Below are positions 11,320 through 22,945 of a stretch of 64,000 nt of DNA, in pieces (position 1 is the first letter of the stretch; each line of letters begins with the position of its first letter). The DNA is from Cryptomeria japonica (lineage: Eukaryota; Streptophyta; Pinopsida; Cupressales; Cupressaceae). The notes below the pieces were generated by a model, which ran no database searches, was not told the origin of the DNA, and saw only the letters and a program-made list of their open reading frames with translations. The stretch spans positions 472,372,573 through 472,436,572 of the forward strand of contig NC_081409.1 in the NCBI RefSeq assembly GCF_030272615.1. The letters run 5' to 3'. Both the position numbers and the translations under genes were made by a program.

Positions 11320-12522
11320 TGTAGACACCTAAAAATGTCTCATTGATCATTTACTAATTATTCATCTAATTGATTAAATAATTCTTTAATTCTTTAATTA
11401 ATTTAATTAACTATTTCTTCTAATTTCATATTTCCTCATCATCTTACTAATTATTCTATTTCCTATTTCTATCATCATTTAATCATTTTAACCATTTTCT
11501 AAATATTAATTAAATATTTATTATTTAATTAATTATGATTAATTCCCCAATTTAAATAATCTTTATTATTTAAATAAATTAATTCTCAATTTCTATCTCA
11601 ATCCTATCATCATCTAATCATTAACCCTTTTCTAAATATTATTTAAATATTTATTATTTAATTAATTGTGATTTTATCCTTTAAATTAAATAATCTTTAT
11701 TATTTAATTAAATTCAATTTCTAAATAATTAAATAGTTTCTTTAAATTATTTAATTAACTAATTAATTCTTCCATTTCTAAATCTCCAAATTCTAATTTC
11801 ATTTAATTAATTAATTCTTCTAATTTCCTCCAAATTCAATTACATGTGCATGATTTCAAAAACAAATTGAAAATCAGATTCAAGTTCTAAATATATTCAA
11901 ATACTAAATTGAATTTAAAATAAATTCAATATTTGAATTAAAATCTCATGCAAAGATTAAATTGAAAATCTAAGTCAAAGTGCAAGCACATGCTAAATTA
12001 ATTAATTAATTAAATCATTTATCTCTCCAGTCTCCATTTTCATCTTCTAGTTCTCTTTGTCATCCTCTTCATTTCCTCCAATCATTCTTTTTCTTCTTTC
12101 AGTTAGCTTTTTCTCAATCAGTTGACACAATTAATCTATTCAATCTATTATGTTTCACCTCCAAGTCAGCAGTTCAACTATCAATTTTCATGTGAGCTCA
12201 CCTGAGTTCCGCCTCTTGATCAATCTGTTCCACCTTTCAATAAATCTTCTCCAAAAATCTATCAATTGAGCATTCAATCCTCACAATTCCTCTGAATCAC
12301 GAACTTTGAATCTTTGTGTCAGTTGCAGGTTGCCAGGGCAATATCTGAGAGCCATCATACCACAGAGAAGAGAAGAGCAATGGAAGTTATACACAGTCAC
12401 ATAATAGGGAGTCTTTAATTGATTTCATTTATAGTTCCTATTTTGCTTGACTGTGTTATTTCATTGTCTAGTTGTTAGAATTCTTTGATTAGATAGGGAT
12501 TCATGATTTCCCTTTGATTCCA
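11320..12522 (+). repeat. Copy A 3' LTR
   Basis: It starts TGTAGACACCTAAAAATG directly after the polypurine tract and is taken to end at a CA at 12521-12522, just before RT coding sequence of copy B resumes. The start resembles that of the B and D LTRs (TGTAATACCCTAAA). The interior is very A/T-rich. It contains an imperfect tandem duplication of about 135 bp (units from about 11468 and 11605), each with a TATTATTTAATTAATT core. The matching 5' LTR is outside the window, so the 3' boundary and target duplication cannot be verified here. Confidence 0.75.
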
Positions 12523-15207
12523 ATTGATACTTATCAAAGAACTATAACACCAATTTTTCATGATACGATGCACAAAAACATGGAGGATTATATTGATGAT
12601 ACTCTAGTTAAATCTTTGAAAAGATCAAGACATCTATCAGAACTAGGTCCAATATTAGACAAGATGGAAAAATTCAAACTCAGATTATATCCTAAGAAAT
12701 GTGCATTTGGGGTTACATCTGGTAATCTACTAGGATATATTGTTTCAACTAAAGTAATTGAAGTGGATCTAGAAAAAGTTAAGGCTATCATGGAAATGCC
12801 ACCTCCAAAGAATGCCAGTCAAATGAGAAGTTTACAAAAGTGGCTCCAATCAATAAGATGCTTTATTTCTCAGCTAGCAGATAAGGCTCAACCATTCACA
12901 AAGGCATTACAAAAAGGAGTTGTATACAACTGGGATAAATATTGTGAACAACATCTAAAGAAAATCAAGGAATATCTTTCTAATCCACCTATATTGATGC
13001 CACCAATTCAAGGCAAGCCATTGATTCTCTACATAGAAGCTACTGATACATCATTGGGGGCACTTTTGGAACAATGGAATGAGAACAAAAGAGAAAGAGA
13101 TATATATTATATCAACATTACATTGGTGTCCTATGAGATGAACTATACTATCATAGAACAAGCTTATTTGGCATTGGTCTTTGCATCACAAAAATTAAGA
13201 CACTACATGCTAGCACATTCTATCAAACTGGTGGCTAAGATTGATCTGCTCAAATAACTTCTCAGCAACGCAATGCTTACAAGGAGATTGGCTAAATTGG
13301 TCATGGTTCTTACATAATTTGATATTGAATATATCGAATGCAAAGCTATCAAAGGATATGTCATTGTAGATCAACTTGCTAATGCACTTGAAGACAACCA
13401 GCCTATGCACATAGAATTTCTGGATGAATCCATCATGCACCTTACTCAGCAATGCTAGAAAATGTTCTTTGATCAATCTTTCACTCAACAAGGTTTTGGT
13501 GCCAGAATAATTTTTATCTCTCCTCAGAGATATTCAATCTCAAAGGTGTACAAGATTTTGTTTCCTTGTACCAACAATATTGCATAATATGAAGCCTTGG
13601 TAAATGGAATCAAGCTAGCTGTCAAATGGAAGGTTGTTGAGCTATACATCTATGGAGACTCTTAGCTGATTATCAATTAGATCAATGATATATATCAAAC
13701 TCGAGATAAAAAATTGATACCCTATAAAAGAATGGTTGATGAACTCAAGAAATACTTTACCTTTGTATCATTTCAGTAGATTCCTAGATCAACAAATAGA
13801 GCAGCAGATGCTATGGCTACCTTGGCATCTATACCATAGCTACGAGAATATGAGTTCCACTATGAATTCTTTGTGGAAGAGTTACATTATCCTACTTATG
13901 ATTCCCCTGAGTCCAAGATGATCTGTTGTATTATTGGACATTGCTCATCTTACTATAGTCATATCTACTCTTACTTGCATGACCAAATTATCCCTTCTAA
14001 TCTTACCTGTAATGAGAAAAGAAACCTAATTCGAAATGTTTCATGGTATGTCATCATCACCAACGATCTATATAGGCAAGGTTTGGATAGTACTTTGCTT
14101 AAGTGTCTAGAAACTGAAGAGTCCCAACATGCGTTATCTGAAGTCCATGAAGGTATTTTTGGATCTCATTCAAACGGTCTTACTCTGGCTTGGAAAATAC
14201 TAAGGGCTGGCTACTATTGACCAGATATGAAAAAAGATGCTATAAAATTTGCTAAAACGTGTGAGAAGTGTCAGCTACATGGGAACCTCATACATTCTCC
14301 AGCAAGGGATCTAATACCTTTTATCACAGATTGGCCTTTTCAACAATGGGCGTTTGACCTCATTGGCCAAATCTATCCTGCATCATCTAATGGACACAAG
14401 TTTATCATAATTGCCACTGAGTACTTCACTAAGTGGGTTGAAGAGGTTCCACTAATCAAAGCAACTGGTAAACAAGTAGCTCTGTTCATCCTTAACTATA
14501 TCATCTGCAAGTATGGGATACCTTCTTCAATTATGACTAACAATGGAGGGCAGTTTAACAACAAAGATCTAGATGAGCTTTGTGAAAAGTTCAAAATCAA
14601 ATAGCATTGGTCATCCATATACTACCCTCAAGGTAATGGATAAGTTGAAGCATCTAACAAAAATCTGGTAACTATCTTACATAGAATGGTAAACAAATCT
14701 GGAAAGGATTGGCATCTACAGCTCAATCCTACACTATGGGTTTATAGAACAAGTATCAAAATACCTACTAGGGCTACACCTTTTTTTTTGGTATATGGAT
14801 CCAAAGTAGTCTTGCTTGTTGAGGTGGAAATACCTTCTTTGAGAGTTTCTTTGCAAGGTCTTATTACTGATGAAGACTACAAAATATCTAGATTACAAGA
14901 ACTCGAGTTGTTGGATGAACATCGGCAAGTGGCATTTGATCATCTGAGAGCCTACCAAAAGAGAATGTCTAGAGATTATAACAAGAAAGTTTGATAAAGA
15001 GAAATTCAGGTTGGTGACCTTGTTTTGAGAGAAAATCCTAAAAATCAACAGTTTTGAGACAACAAAGGGAAGTTTGAACCCAACTGGTTGGGTCCTTACA
15101 TCGTTACTGCAGTGTTTGGCTTTGGTGCCTATCAACTCTCAACATCGGAAGGAGAATAACTCCGTGAACCGATCAACACCATCCACTTGAAGAAATTCTT
15201 CACTTAG
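12523..15207 (+). pseudogene. Copy B pol: RT (C-terminal half), two RNase H domains, integrase
   Basis: Starts in RT just before ATYQR-like sequence and the YIDD box (about 12585). Uninterrupted sense sequence runs to 13254: KCAFGVTSGNLLGYIVS, then RNase H with SYEMNYTIIEQAYLAL. The second RNase H follows at about 13450-13840. Integrase has a zinc finger (VHEGIFGSH, then CEKCQLHG, 14150-14285), a core with FDLIGQIYPASSNGHKF and MTNNGGQF (D to N at the second acidic position), and a GPY/F segment (FEPNWLGPYIV, about 15075). All of it is in a single frame to a stop at 15205. I count about 14 internal stops and no frameshift. Known role if intact: reverse transcription and integration. Confidence 0.85.
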
Positions 15208-16705
15208 TATTCTCTGCTCCAGCAACCTGTACAACTAAGAAGTCCTGAAAAAAAAAAAATCAAAAAAAGGAAAAAAACTATTAAAAAAACTATTAAAAAA
15301 AGGAAAAAAAAAGAAAAATCAAATGCCTTGGTGAAAACATGGTAAATAGGCACCTTGGTAATTAAAAAAAAAGAAAGGATCTTTGCCAAGCAGGTGAAAA
15401 CCTGGTAAATAGGCGCCTCTTGTACTCAAGTGCTCCATCTATCAACATAAATTTGGCATTTCCCATTTTCATTCTCGCTTTCCTGCATCTTTTCTTTCTC
15501 TTGTAAATATCTTTTAGACATCCAGGTTCTTTTTGAACCCTCATGGCTTGAAACTGATCAATGTCCTAGTCTTAGGGTAATCGACTGATCAATTTACATG
15601 TCCTAAGCAATATCAACCAATGCATCTTTCTGTCGGTAGTACCAAGTCATCCACTCTGAGTCAGTCACCTATCTCCAAACTATTGAAGAGTTTATTCATT
15701 GAGTAAACAAGCAAAACAAGACTATTGAAAACAATCACTAAACTATTTGAGATATGATTGAAATTTTCCATGCATTGTCTTTTACATTGGTTTTCAATTA
15801 TTATTCCCTCTGAGTAACTTGAGGAAGTCTATCTCGACTAAGAGGAGCAAGGATTGGGGGCATAATACTTTTCTTTGTTTTCTACTTGTAGGAATGATTC
15901 TGATGATCTAGAAACATCTATTAAGTTGGGTGTCTGTGATAAGTGTCTTCACATCAAGGTGAAATCGCCGCACATACCTCGACTCTACTTATTTGTATGC
16001 TACAGGGAGGTTGGAGTAATTTCTTTGTTTGTTTTGAGGGAATTTCTTTGATGTGTGATCCAGATACATGCGTAATCTGTCCAAGGATATGAACGATAAA
16101 AGGGTCATTGTGGACAAGATAATTAATATTGCATATGAAAAGGAAGGAACTTTGTTTTGCCTGTTGTGTTTGTAAAAAGCTTAGTGATGAAAATTAAGCA
16201 GACCAAATCCAGTGACCAAGTTTAAGTTGCATTCATTCTAAATTTTATGCATTTCAAGTGATTTCAACATGATAACAATGATCTCTTTATCTTTTGAATG
16301 AGAGTCTGAAGCAATCATCATTTCTCAGCTAAGTGGTACCCTTTTGCATCATCGTTTCTTCGATCGAGTACTTGTGTATTGAGATGTTAGCTGCATACAT
16401 GAGCATCTTATATAGATCTATACATTTCATTATATATTTATTTGCATTCATATTATTGCATGAAAAATAAACATTTGCATTACTAGTTACTCATTTTCAT
16501 CATTTATTTGCATATAGAAAAAAAAAAAAACATCCATATTCATCTCCATTACATTCATCCATACTAAAAAGATATGCATACATATAGAATAAAGCATATA
16601 AAAAGATATCTCATAATCAATCAACACAAGTACGATGAAATCAAATCAAGAGCTTGTATATCTTGTCATAATCTGAGTGTCTAAGAGTACAAATGATATC
16701 AACTG
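15208..16705. other. Copy B spacer between pol and antisense PMD ORF
   Basis: No gene is seen. 15245-15320 is a run of poly-A tracts. Two copies of a motif like GGTGAAAACCTGGTAAATAGG follow, about 75 bp apart (near 15330 and 15400). About 15845-15985 resembles the spacer of copy A, including CACATACCTCGAC. The remainder is A/T-rich with ATTCAT-type repeats (about 16420-16620). Confidence 0.6.
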
Positions 16706-18673
16706 TCATACATAATGTGTCATCAAAGCAAGAATCGTATAGGCTACAAAAAAAGGTATATAACCAAATCTAGGAGATATAACAAATCTATCTCTTTGTC
16801 TCTCCCTCATCATCAGGTGGAGGATGTGGTGCCTGCTAACTGACATCCTTTCTGGGTTCCCTAGCTCCCTCAGATTGAGCCATATAATAAGAATATAGAA
16901 CAACCTGTTGCGCTACTAGGATCGCTACGCTATAAGATGCAATGTAATAAGTTGCACGACTCCTCTGATGCAAACCTCTTGCTGAAGAGCATCTCGATCT
17001 GCTCTCACCTCTGCAAGTTGTCGATCTTGCTTTGCTCTCACCTCTGCAAGCTGTTGATCACGCTCAGCTCTAATCTCAATGAGCTATTTGTCTTGCTTTG
17101 CCAGCTACATCTACACCACTGTCAATTGTGACTACAAACCTATCACGCCCCCCCTCAAAGACCATACTACATATGGTACTGCTTGCTCTCTCCCAACATC
17201 CCCCTCTCTACCTCCCTGCTCATCTCTCCACTGCCTAACTTGCCTAGGAGCTGCTCTCTCCTCCTCACCTCCAACCTCTGCTACCCTAGAACCACCAACC
17301 TCAACCCCAACATCTCCTAAGGATCCACCCTCCCCTCTCTATCATTGTTGACCTCCCACTGCTTCCCTGCTACTACTAGCACTAGGATCACCTCTTGTTT
17401 GCCTAGGTACCTCCGCTCTTTGTCCCTGTACCTTCCCTTGTCCTTGTACCTAACCTGGTACCTGTGCCTATGCTAGTGCATCCTCCTTAATCTCCTCTAT
17501 AAGAGGTGCATTCTCTCCTGGATCTATAAATCGAGGGAATGGATGTCTTTGAAACCAAACACTAAATTGGGGCAATACCCCCACGTCTACTACATCCTCT
17601 AGATAATCCCATCCCTGTGGCTATAAACCCGCTAACTCTTGCATGCTCAATGCATATGAAAGTCTCAGTGCTCATCCTCATCTCTCCTCCTCCCCATATT
17701 GAGCATAGGCTGTGAACTCCTGGGATATACTCTACGGTCTCTCATACTATCTCATCACCCTAGATACTACAAATCACTCAATAATAGACACCTATCTACT
17801 AATGAGAGGTCGATTCATAAACATATCCTTCCTCTATGCTCTCCAATTGTCCCATAGCTCTAGACCTATATATAGTCTCCATACCACAGTGATCAAATCA
17901 TCCAACTACCTCCTCCAATAGTCAGTCTTGCCCAGGTGAGGCTGAGTAACATAACCTAAATATTAGCATACAATAGGCTTGTGCGCCTCCCGTGAATCAT
18001 CTACAATAGGTCTGCATACCAGGATGTGCTCCCATGCCCATATCTGTAAAACTAACAAACCTACTGCCATGCTCTTCCCCTCCCGATACACAATCTCATG
18101 TATTTCATGATACATATGAGCGAGTAAGCATGATCCCCATCGTAATCTCACTAGATGAGTCAATAACCTCTCAAGCAGCCTACCCCAACCACATAGAAAT
18201 CCATGTTGTCCCCTATCAGGTATCATGAAACAACCAATCATATCAGCCAAAACGCAAGCCAGGGGGTACTGTGCACCATATCTACTCATCAAATAATCCT
18301 AGGTAATAGCGTGATCAAGGATAATCTCATCATGGAATATCCGTCTCAACACCAAAATACCCAGTTGTGGACTAGAATCATAATCAACCTTATCTCCAGC
18401 AAATAGAATCCTCAATATCTTGTATACATCCTCTGGTGTGATGGTCATCTCTACAACCGGTAAATGAAAGGTGTTATGATTAGAATGAAAACGCTCAACT
18501 AAAGCGGTCAACATATCATGATTCACATGGATATCAGGCATCTGTAACAAGTATTTGAATCCACACAAGCCAATATGACCTCTCTCTATGTTTGACAAAT
18601 CACGCACTAGCCTCATCATTGACAAAAATGTACACCAAAACTGAATATTTGGAATCTGAATTTGCAAAATCAA
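16706..18673 (-). pseudogene. Copy B antisense ORF with plant mobile domain, degenerate
   Basis: One minus-strand frame spans about 1.97 kb (some 655 codons) with stops but no frameshift that I can see. The PMD comes first: MLTALVERFHSNHNTFHLP, EDVYKILRILFAGDKVDYD, then after a TAG near 18298 the core LACVLADMIG, GWGRLLERLLTHL, VGLLVLQIWAWEHILVCRP. A Gly/Glu-rich linker (about 17350-17170) is followed by a repeated coiled-coil-like stretch with QLAEVRAKQDRQLAEVRA (about 17100-16975). The host family (MAIN/MAIL1-like) acts in the nucleus in gene and transposon control. For the element-borne ORF the role is unknown. Confidence 0.85.
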
Positions 18674-18794
18674 ACATACAAATTTTCAGTACGTGACCCA
18701 ATTTGTGCTAAGAATGTGTTAAACATGCTAACAAATACAAATATACAACATTCAAAATCAAAAAAATCATGTTTACACCTTAAAAACTACTTGT

Positions 18795-19030
18795 TGTTTT
18801 CCATACGAGTTTTCACAAACAAGCATCAACTCATACGAGGAAACAATATGACCCACATGAGTAAACATACCAATACGACAATTTACTAAAAGTCGTACGA
18901 CTAAATGGTCTCATAAGAACACTCTCGTATGATAGCAGGGTGACTACCAAATGACAAACCCTACAATCCCATATGAATAAACACCAAGTGACATAAACTC
19001 GTACAAGAAATGATAACGACCCGCATGATA
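18795..19030. repeat. Cluster of TCGTACGA-like palindromes upstream of the copy B PMD ORF
   Basis: Related octamers occur at about 18802 and 18832 (CATACGAG), 18872, 18893 (TCGTACGA, a perfect palindrome), 18925 (TCGTATGA), 18970, 18997 (TCGTACAA) and 19021. Spacing is 20-45 bp. The cluster lies 120-360 bp upstream of the antisense ORF. Similar octamers occur at the same position in copy D. Confidence 0.65.
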
Positions 19031-19872
19031 AAATAATTCACCACGACTTTAAATGAAATTCAAAATGCAAAAATTCAACAAAAAATCAAAAATTGAGAAA
19101 TGCAAATGCTAAAGATCGATCACTTATTGCTAGCGGGTAGTTTCACGATCGATTATGATGTCTCTCGCACTCAAATCGATGCTCTTGAATCAGAATTTCT
19201 ATTTTTATTCGCAAGAGGTTTTTGAAATTTTAAACTTTGAGAGGTAAAAATGAATTGATAATGACACATTGAACCCCTTATATAGCCCAAACCCTAATTT
19301 TTAAACTTGCTTCGATGGATGTAAAACTTGTACCCTAAGCTAAATCGACTGTCCTGAGTCCATTTTCGGGATTGAAATCGAAATTTGACATCAATTTTCT
19401 AGTCAAAATTTCACAATGTTGACCACTTAGCCCTTTAATCCTCAATTTTCTCATCATTTTGGCGCTCAAATCATCTTTGATCTCAAAATTAATTCTTCAA
19501 AATCAATCTTCGTACTCAAATAATTATCATCGCTAAAAATTTCCTAAAATTGTTGTACCCTCGCTATCTTTTGATTTCTCTCCCCGGGGGGCATACTCAT
19601 TACATCTTTTCAGTGATCATCATCATCTAAAGTTGAGAATTTTTTCAAATCTTCATAAAGTCGAGCAAAAATATTTTCAGTCAAAGAAAATCAATTAAAC
19701 CTTGTTACTAGGGGCATCTTAACTAAATCATGTTGTATCAAGTTGAGATTCTTCGATGTCAAATAAAGCAATCTCTAGGGGCATATCAATTTTTGTCCTT
19801 ATTTGAATCAATATTCAAATTGGAGTTCAATTTCATCACATTAAATCAAGCTGGATATTATCTCTTGTTCAG
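19031..19872. other. Copy B interval between octamer cluster and 48-bp repeats
   Basis: No ORF of note. The sequence is shared in outline with copy D (about 62600-63200, reversed): both contain a segment reading like CTATATAAGGGG in the direction of the antisense ORF (TATATAGCCC on the + strand at 19280), which could be a TATA element for the PMD transcript. Confidence 0.45.
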
Positions 19873-20230
19873 TCGATACTTGTTCAATCAAGTTTGGAAT
19901 CAGTTTTATCCCTTACTCAATCGATTCTTGTTCAATCAAGTTTGGAATCGGTTTTATCTCTCGCTTAGTCGATTCTTGTTTAATCAAGTTCGGAATCGGT
20001 TTTTCATTTCTTCACTCAATTTAGTTCAATCAAGTTCTAGATTGATGCTCTTTTCTTGATCCATATAGTATCTCGCTCTTTGTCGATTCTTGTTCAATCA
20101 AGTTCAGGATCAATATCGCTTTAATCAAATCTGTTCAGTTTCATCACTTCAAATCAAGTTGAACATCTCGCTCTTCATCGATTTGTGATCCATCGAGTTC
20201 AGAACTGATATCTATTTGACATCAACCATT
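19873..20230. repeat. 48-bp tandem repeats adjoining the 3' polypurine tract
   Basis: Units start at 19873, 19921 and 19969 (exactly 48 bp apart), each opening TCGATNCTTGTTYAATCAAG and ending TTTGGAATCGGTTTTATC or a close variant. More degenerate copies continue at about 20083 and 20178. The corresponding interval of copy D (61936-62540, reversed) has the same words but no strict period. Confidence 0.75.
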
Positions 20231-20262
20231 CTTTGAACCAATGTGCTTCTCACACACTAATT

Positions 20263-20276
20263 CAAAGAGGGGCAAA
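20263..20276 (+). promoter_or_regulatory. Copy B polypurine tract
   Basis: CAAAGAGGGGCAAA precedes the TG of the LTR and is identical to the copy A tract. Confidence 0.85.
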
Positions 20277-21594
20277 TGTAATACCCTAAAAATGGTCACC
20301 TAAACCATGGGCCCCTAATCTCGACAACATCACCAAGGTCCTAACCAAAAGGCAATTAAATAAACCATGGCCCCTAATCTCAACAACATCGCCAAGGTCC
20401 TAACCAAAAGGCAAATTAATCAACCTGGAGCACCTTATTAATTAATTCTTCAATCATTAATGTTACATGGCAAGTTAATCAATCTATATTAATTAAATAT
20501 TTATTTAATTAATTAAATAATACCAATTAAATCATTTTGATCAATTATCCTATTTATTTAATTAAATATCCTAGCATATTTAATTAATAAATAAATTTGT
20601 CATTTAATCATAAAAAGAAGAATTAATTTACAAAAAAAGATAAATCACAAAAAAAGAGAGGAATTAATCTGCAAATGAAAGAGTTAAATTGAAAACAAAA
20701 GAAAAGAATTAAATTGAGAAAAGAAATAAAACTTAAGATATTTATTTTTCTAAAATTGAGATAACTTGAGAAATCGGAAAAGCAATTAAATTGAATTAAT
20801 CATTTTCTCTAAAAATAAAACGTAAATATTTTCTTAAGGAAAGAGGTTTAGTTATATTGAAAAGGCTTTTTCTAAATAAAAATCTTGAGCTAATTTTATC
20901 TCATGTGCATGGAATCACCTAAAATTTTATTTCAAGTGCATGGAATCAACTAATTTTATCTCTAATGAAAACTCAAACTTATAATCTAAATGCATTCAAT
21001 TGAGCTATAATTGGAATCTATCTCAAGATTAACTTAATCTGATCTCTCAATTATTTCAATTATCCTGAAATGTGCTTTTTATTGAGGAATCTCAACCGCT
21101 CATTGTTAATCGATCTTGATCATTGGTCTCTCTTTTGAGTCTCTATAAATTCAATCTTCATCTCTCATTCAAAACACCCTAGAGATTTATTGTTATTGTG
21201 CAGTTTTTGCCTAGAGTCATTGAAATATTATGCTTTGAGATTATTGCATCTTAGTTTAGCTTTTTGTATATTTAGTTTAATTATTATTGCTTGAATTCAT
21301 TTAGCTTAATCTTCATTCATCTAGCTTAATATTCGTTCATCTAGCTCAATCTTGCATACATTTAGTTTATTCTTGTGCTCATTTAGATTAAATCCTTCAT
21401 CTTGGTGTAGTCTAGTCTCTGGTATTGCTTATACAAATCAGAGAGCAAGTCTATACTCGCATTTTTTAGAAGGCAATAGGTTGATTTGTTATGGTTTTTA
21501 TATTCATGATTATATCTGTCTAACCATGTATGCAATGACTTAATTGAAGTGTTGTGTCTTACAACTTATAGACTTTACCCACTTTTCACACACA
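20277..21594 (+). repeat. Copy B 3' LTR
   Basis: It starts TGTAATACCCTAAAAATGG after the polypurine tract. A near-perfect tandem duplication of about 65 bp lies near the start (about 20307-20420, AACCATGGGCCCCTAATCTC units). Sequence matching the inverted copy D LTR continues to about 21594, where both end in a CACACA run and then diverge, which sets the boundary. A/T-rich centre; a run like CTCTATAAATTCAATC at about 21141 may be the TATA region. Confidence 0.8.
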
Positions 21595-22490
21595 CGGTTA
21601 TCATTATCAAGACCTTGTTAAAACCATTAATGTTAGAACATTGAAACATGGCATATCCAATAGTTTCTTTAGCTAGCATCATAGTAACTAAATCAGCCAT
21701 AAGGCTATAATCTATAATAGAACTTAGAATTTTAAAAATGTAAAGACCACATTTGATTAAGAGCTCATTAGTATCATGGTTGTAACAAACAATTGATGCA
21801 TGGTTGGTACTATAATCATAAAAAGTATAAGTGGATTCTATATACATTATGTGTATGGGAAGAAATAGCATAGTTGTCATCATAGTAGCTTGAGGTTATA
21901 TGTCATTTAAGTGTTGCATCTTGTTTGAGGGCAGCAATAGGAACATTATATTTATGGTGGCAGTACCTCATCCCTAGCATGTAAGGAGCGAGTTTCTTGT
22001 AGAATGTAATCATGTAGATTTGTGGGATTGTTGGTTTGGATTTCTAGATGGAGCTAGTGTATAAGAGGTTTACTTTCAGTTTTAGCTAGGTATTTGCTAA
22101 GCATTGTGGATAGTAGAATGCATTAAAGGTTACAAGGCAGCCTATATAACATACCTTGTGTGGTGGAATTATGTTACCTATATCATTAACTGTACATATG
22201 CATTGCCAGGTTGATTGTGAATCTAATGTATAAATTAAGAATCATAAAGTTAGTAAGTATGTGGTGGCGTCAATATACCCTAGGGAGCTATATGAGACTT
22301 TGTAAACATGTTTCCACTTGTGTCAAAACATAACTAGACATTCAATGTAAGATTCAACTAAGACAAATTAAGTGTATTAATTTATACTCTCGCTGTCTAG
22401 ATAAGGTTAAATGGAAACTTATTAGTTAATTTTATTTATCATTTCTAGGTTGTTAGTGTGAGTTCCCTAGTGTTGTTGGTGAGCACACCA
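21595..22490 (+). other. Unassigned DNA, possibly remnant of the chromovirus 5' LTR
   Basis: No gene is seen. It ends with CACACCA just before a tRNA primer-binding site, so at least its right part should be the 3' end of copy C's 5' LTR. I could not align it with the candidate 3' LTR beginning at 56621, nor find a TGTAATGCCC start here. It is therefore either truncated or heavily diverged. Confidence 0.4.
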
Positions 22491-22495
22491 TAGTT

Positions 22496-22507
22496 TGGTA
22501 TCAGAGC
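22496..22507 (+). promoter_or_regulatory. Copy C primer-binding site (initiator Met tRNA)
   Basis: TGGTATCAGAGC is complementary to the 3' end of plant initiator methionine tRNA, the usual primer of plant LTR retrotransposons. It lies 5 bp after the presumed LTR end CACACCA. Confidence 0.85.
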
Positions 22508-22677
22508 ATAACTTATGAGTTCCAGGTTCTACACTAGGTACTCTGGTTATGCATGAGCCCATTATGCTAGTTAGATGTTTAGCATGGGATATCCCAACGA
22601 CTTTATCCCTATTATTTATGTGTTGTAAATCCTAGTTTAGTGACTTATAACATTCTATTACATCTTGTCTAATTAGG

Positions 22678-22945
22678 ATGCTTGCTAGGCATAGAGGACA
22701 TGGACCAAGACGTGGACATGGTCCTGGCAATCACATGGGGACTCATAGGAATCCTCCCCTCGAGGTTTTTGTTGGCTCTCCAAATGGGGTTTACACTACA
22801 AGAGGTAGAAACCAAGTTGATTCTTCAAATTTATATGGAGAAGCCAACTCCAACTACTAAAATCCTCAAGAACTTGGACCAACTGACAAGGATTCAGACA
22901 AATACTTCTACACTTTGGGCTCTGCAAAACCCAAGAGGGTGATCC
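22678..22945 (+). pseudogene. Copy C gag N-terminus (fragment)
   Basis: About 170 bp after the primer site a short ORF begins with a basic Arg/Gly/His-rich stretch (MLARHRGHGPRRGHGPGNHM), as expected for the start of a Tekay/Del Gag. It is open for 60 codons. The following bases can be read a little further with stops. Gag does not resume until about 25131. Confidence 0.5.

Larger units (their letters stand above)
1..12522 (+). mobile_element. Tat-lineage Ty3/gypsy retrotransposon, copy A (3' portion)
   Basis: Order on the + strand is gag/protease, RT, RNase H, second RNase H, integrase, long spacer, antisense PMD ORF, polypurine tract, LTR. Integrase after RNase H makes it Ty3/gypsy. Two RNase H domains and an extra ORF between pol and the 3' LTR are traits of the Tat group (Tat/Ogre/Retand). 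The reading frame is already open at base 1, so the 5' LTR, primer site and part of gag lie outside the window. The copy has many stop codons and a few frameshifts and cannot encode its proteins. It appears to be inserted in copy B, whose RT resumes right after the LTR ends. Confidence 0.85.
12523..21594 (+). mobile_element. Tat-lineage Ty3/gypsy retrotransposon, copy B (3' portion)
   Basis: Same order as copy A: pol, spacer, antisense PMD ORF, tandem repeats, polypurine tract, LTR. It lacks gag, protease and the N-terminal half of RT, which should lie to the left of copy A if A inserted into it. Its pol and PMD ORF resemble those of A but are clearly diverged; its LTR and PMD ORF are closest to copy D at the other end of the window. 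It cannot be active. Confidence 0.85.

Noticed and set aside
17079-18406. Plus-strand ORFs over the copy B PMD region
   Set aside because: Same reason: antisense shadows of the PMD ORF and its Gly/Glu-rich linker.
22496-22507. tRNA-like sequence
   Set aside because: Only the 12-base primer complement is present, here and at 49704. There is no cloverleaf, so it is a primer site and not a tRNA gene.
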